Assembly: GCA_947449515.1 (NCBI GenBank) | Contig: CANFSD010000063.1 | Span: 1 to 8,183, forward strand | Reading direction: 5' to 3' | DNA length: 8,183 nt | DNA from: Bacteroidota bacterium | GTDB lineage: Bacteria; Bacteroidota; Bacteroidia; UKL13-3 | Shown here: positions 6,878 through 8,183 of the stretch, one piece after another | Numbering within the stretch: the stretch's first letter is position 1 | How the letters are laid out: each line of letters starts with the position of its first letter | Translations under genes and position numbers: made by a program | The notes under the pieces: generated by a model | Seen by the model: only the letters and a program-made list of their open reading frames with translations | Databases searched by the model: none | Told to the model about the DNA's origin: nothing

Positions 6878-8183
6878 CTAGCTACAACCAGTTTGTGTTC
6901 CGCAATTCAAGCACTTGTAACAAGCGCCACTGCGAATGGTAATATGACCGCAAGTAGGACAAGCTGGGCTATCACCCATACGCTTATTCATTTCACTTAC
7001 TTGATCAATAGGTGCAGCAGCAGTAGCTTCAACAGCTACAGGCTTTGCTTTAACCTCAGTTTCAATTTTTACTTCAGCACGTTGGAAACTTACTGGAGAA
7101 CTTGCCGCAATTGGGTTTGAAGCTTCAGCAGCTTTTTCAGATGCGATAGCAGCGGCCAATTTATGTTGGTTTATAGCTAAGTTACCACGTTGGTTATCGT
7201 TAGGTGTAACCTGTACAAAATCTTCTCTACCTAGGTATTCAAAGCCTAACATACGGAACATATAATCGATGATAGAGGTTGCATTTTTGATATTATCATG
7301 ACCTGCAACCATACCAGCTGGTTCAAAACGGGTAAAAGTAAATTTGTCTACGTACTCATCCAATGGCACACCATATTGTAAGCCCAATGAAACGGCAATA
7401 GAGAAACAGTTCATCAATGAACGAAGGGTTGCACCTTCTTTGTGCAAATCAACAAAGATTTCTCCCAATGTTCCATCTTCATATTCACCTGTTCTAACGA
7501 AGATGGTTTGACCACCAACGGTAGCTTTTTGGGTGAAACCACCGCGCTTACCAGGTAAGGTTTTGCGGGCTACTACACCAGCTAATTTATGTTTAAATGC
7601 TGTATCATGTGTTCTGTTTAAGATAGCAGTTGCAGCTTCTAATACTTGCTCTGGACTTAATTCGCCAACAGGTTTGTGTGCGTCTTCTCCCAAAACTTGT
7701 TCTACTGCTTCTTGGATATCTTCTTCATCATCCTTCACATCAGATTTATTGCTCAAAGGTTGGCTCAATTTACAACCATCTCTGTAAAGTGCGTTGGCTT
7801 TCAACCCAAGACTCCAACTCATGTGGTAACATTCTTTGATATCTTCAACTGTTGCCTCATTTGGCAAGTTGATGGTTTTAGAAATAGCACCACTTAAGAA
7901 AGGTTGCGCAGCTGCCATCATGCGGATATGACCTGTTGCTGCAATATAACGAGTTCCTTTGTTACCACATTTGTTGGCACAATCAAATACTGCCAAGTGC
8001 TCATCTTTCAAGAATGGCGCACCTTCTACAGACATTGTTCCACAGATAAAATCATTTGCTTCTTCAATTTCGTTGCGGGTAAAACCAAGTTTACGCAATA
8101 AATTAAAGTTATGGCTATTGTATTCTTCTGAAGTAAATCCAAGACGTTGCAAGCACTCTTCGCCTAATGTCCATTGGTTAAAC
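6878..8183 (-). CDS. nrdJ: Adenosylcobalamin-dependent (class II) ribonucleotide reductase, C-terminal part (5' partial)
   Basis: The enzyme makes deoxyribonucleotides from ribonucleotides with a coenzyme-B12-generated radical and does not need oxygen. The frame stays open to the right window edge, so the 434 visible residues are the C-terminal part and the catalytic core start is missing. Visible landmarks, numbered from the edge, are as follows. FDCANKCGNKGTRYI (66-80) is followed by SGAISKTINLPNEAT (97-111), the end of the barrel and its phosphate-binding loop. Next comes CYHMSWSLGLKANALYRDG (118-136). A domain of about 205-325 with GGFTQKATVGG, RTGEYEDGTLGEIFVDLHKE and FTRFEPAGMVAGHDNIK is typical of B12-dependent reductases (TSCPD-like region). 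An Ala/Lys/Glu-rich linker spans about 341-395. A Cys-rich tail has Cys 408, 411, 421, 424, 427 and 433 and ends TGCS; it probably relays reducing equivalents or binds zinc. A TTG codon at 8152 is an internal Leu, not the start. The gene is terminated by the hairpin just downstream. Confidence 0.96.
   Translation of the reverse strand, partial: FNQWTLGEECLQRLGFTSEEYNSHNFNLLRKLGFTRNEIEEANDFICGTMSVEGAPFLKDEHLAVFDCANKCGNKGTRYIAATGHIRMMAAAQPFLSGAISKTINLPNEATVEDIKECYHMSWSLGLKANALYRDGCKLSQPLSNKSDVKDDEEDIQEAVEQVLGEDAHKPVGELSPEQVLEAATAILNRTHDTAFKHKLAGVVARKTLPGKRGGFTQKATVGGQTIFVRTGEYEDGTLGEIFVDLHKEGATLRSLMNCFSIAVSLGLQYGVPLDEYVDKFTFTRFEPAGMVAGHDNIKNATSIIDYMFRMLGFEYLGREDFVQVTPNDNQRGNLAINQHKLAAAIASEKAAEASNPIAASSPVSFQRAEVKIETEVKAKPVAVEATAAAPIDQVSEMNKRMGDSPACPTCGHITIRSGACYKCLNCGTQTGCS

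Noticed and set aside
8150..8152. TTG as the start of the ribonucleotide reductase frame
   Set aside because: The same frame stays open to the window edge and continues with reductase-like sequence, so this is an internal Leu of a truncated gene.

Overview
The window is AT-rich chromosomal DNA that looks like the phylum Bacteroidota. Three things point there: a single fused SecDF polypeptide, a YfhO-type membrane protein of the long (about 800 aa) Bacteroidota form, and a promoter of the TTTG / TAnnTTTG type ahead of a gene with no clear Shine-Dalgarno. The order cannot be fixed from the sequence. A Chitinophagales- or Sphingobacteriales-like member is a guess.

Layout, left to right. (1) Bases 1-2922 (+): secDF, cut only at its extreme N-terminus by the window edge, closed by a strong hairpin terminator. 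(2) Bases 2975-4019 (+): a Bacteroidota-type promoter that begins in the U-tract of that terminator, then a secreted coiled-coil protein with a C-terminal OmpA peptidoglycan-binding domain, then a second strong terminator. (3) Bases 4084-4119: a short convergent intergenic gap holding a perfect 14-bp palindrome. (4) Bases 4120-6719 (-): a YfhO-family polytopic membrane protein followed 11 bases later by a tiny Cys-rich membrane protein of the FeoB-associated type, which probably starts at TTG. (5) Bases 6720-6877: an intergenic stretch with the terminator of the next gene and a weak inverted repeat. (6) Bases 6878-8183 (-): the C-terminal part of an adenosylcobalamin-dependent (class II) ribonucleotide reductase, which enters from beyond the right edge.

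Most of the genes are envelope or housekeeping functions: protein export, cell-wall attachment, a probable membrane glycosyltransferase, and dNTP synthesis. The three terminators split them into separate transcription units. Only the YfhO gene and the small Cys-rich gene look co-transcribed. There is no CRISPR array, mobile element, rRNA or tRNA, and no sign of a defence or secondary-metabolism island. I read this as an ordinary core-genome region. The least ordinary items are the small unlinked Cys-rich gene and the intergenic symmetry elements.
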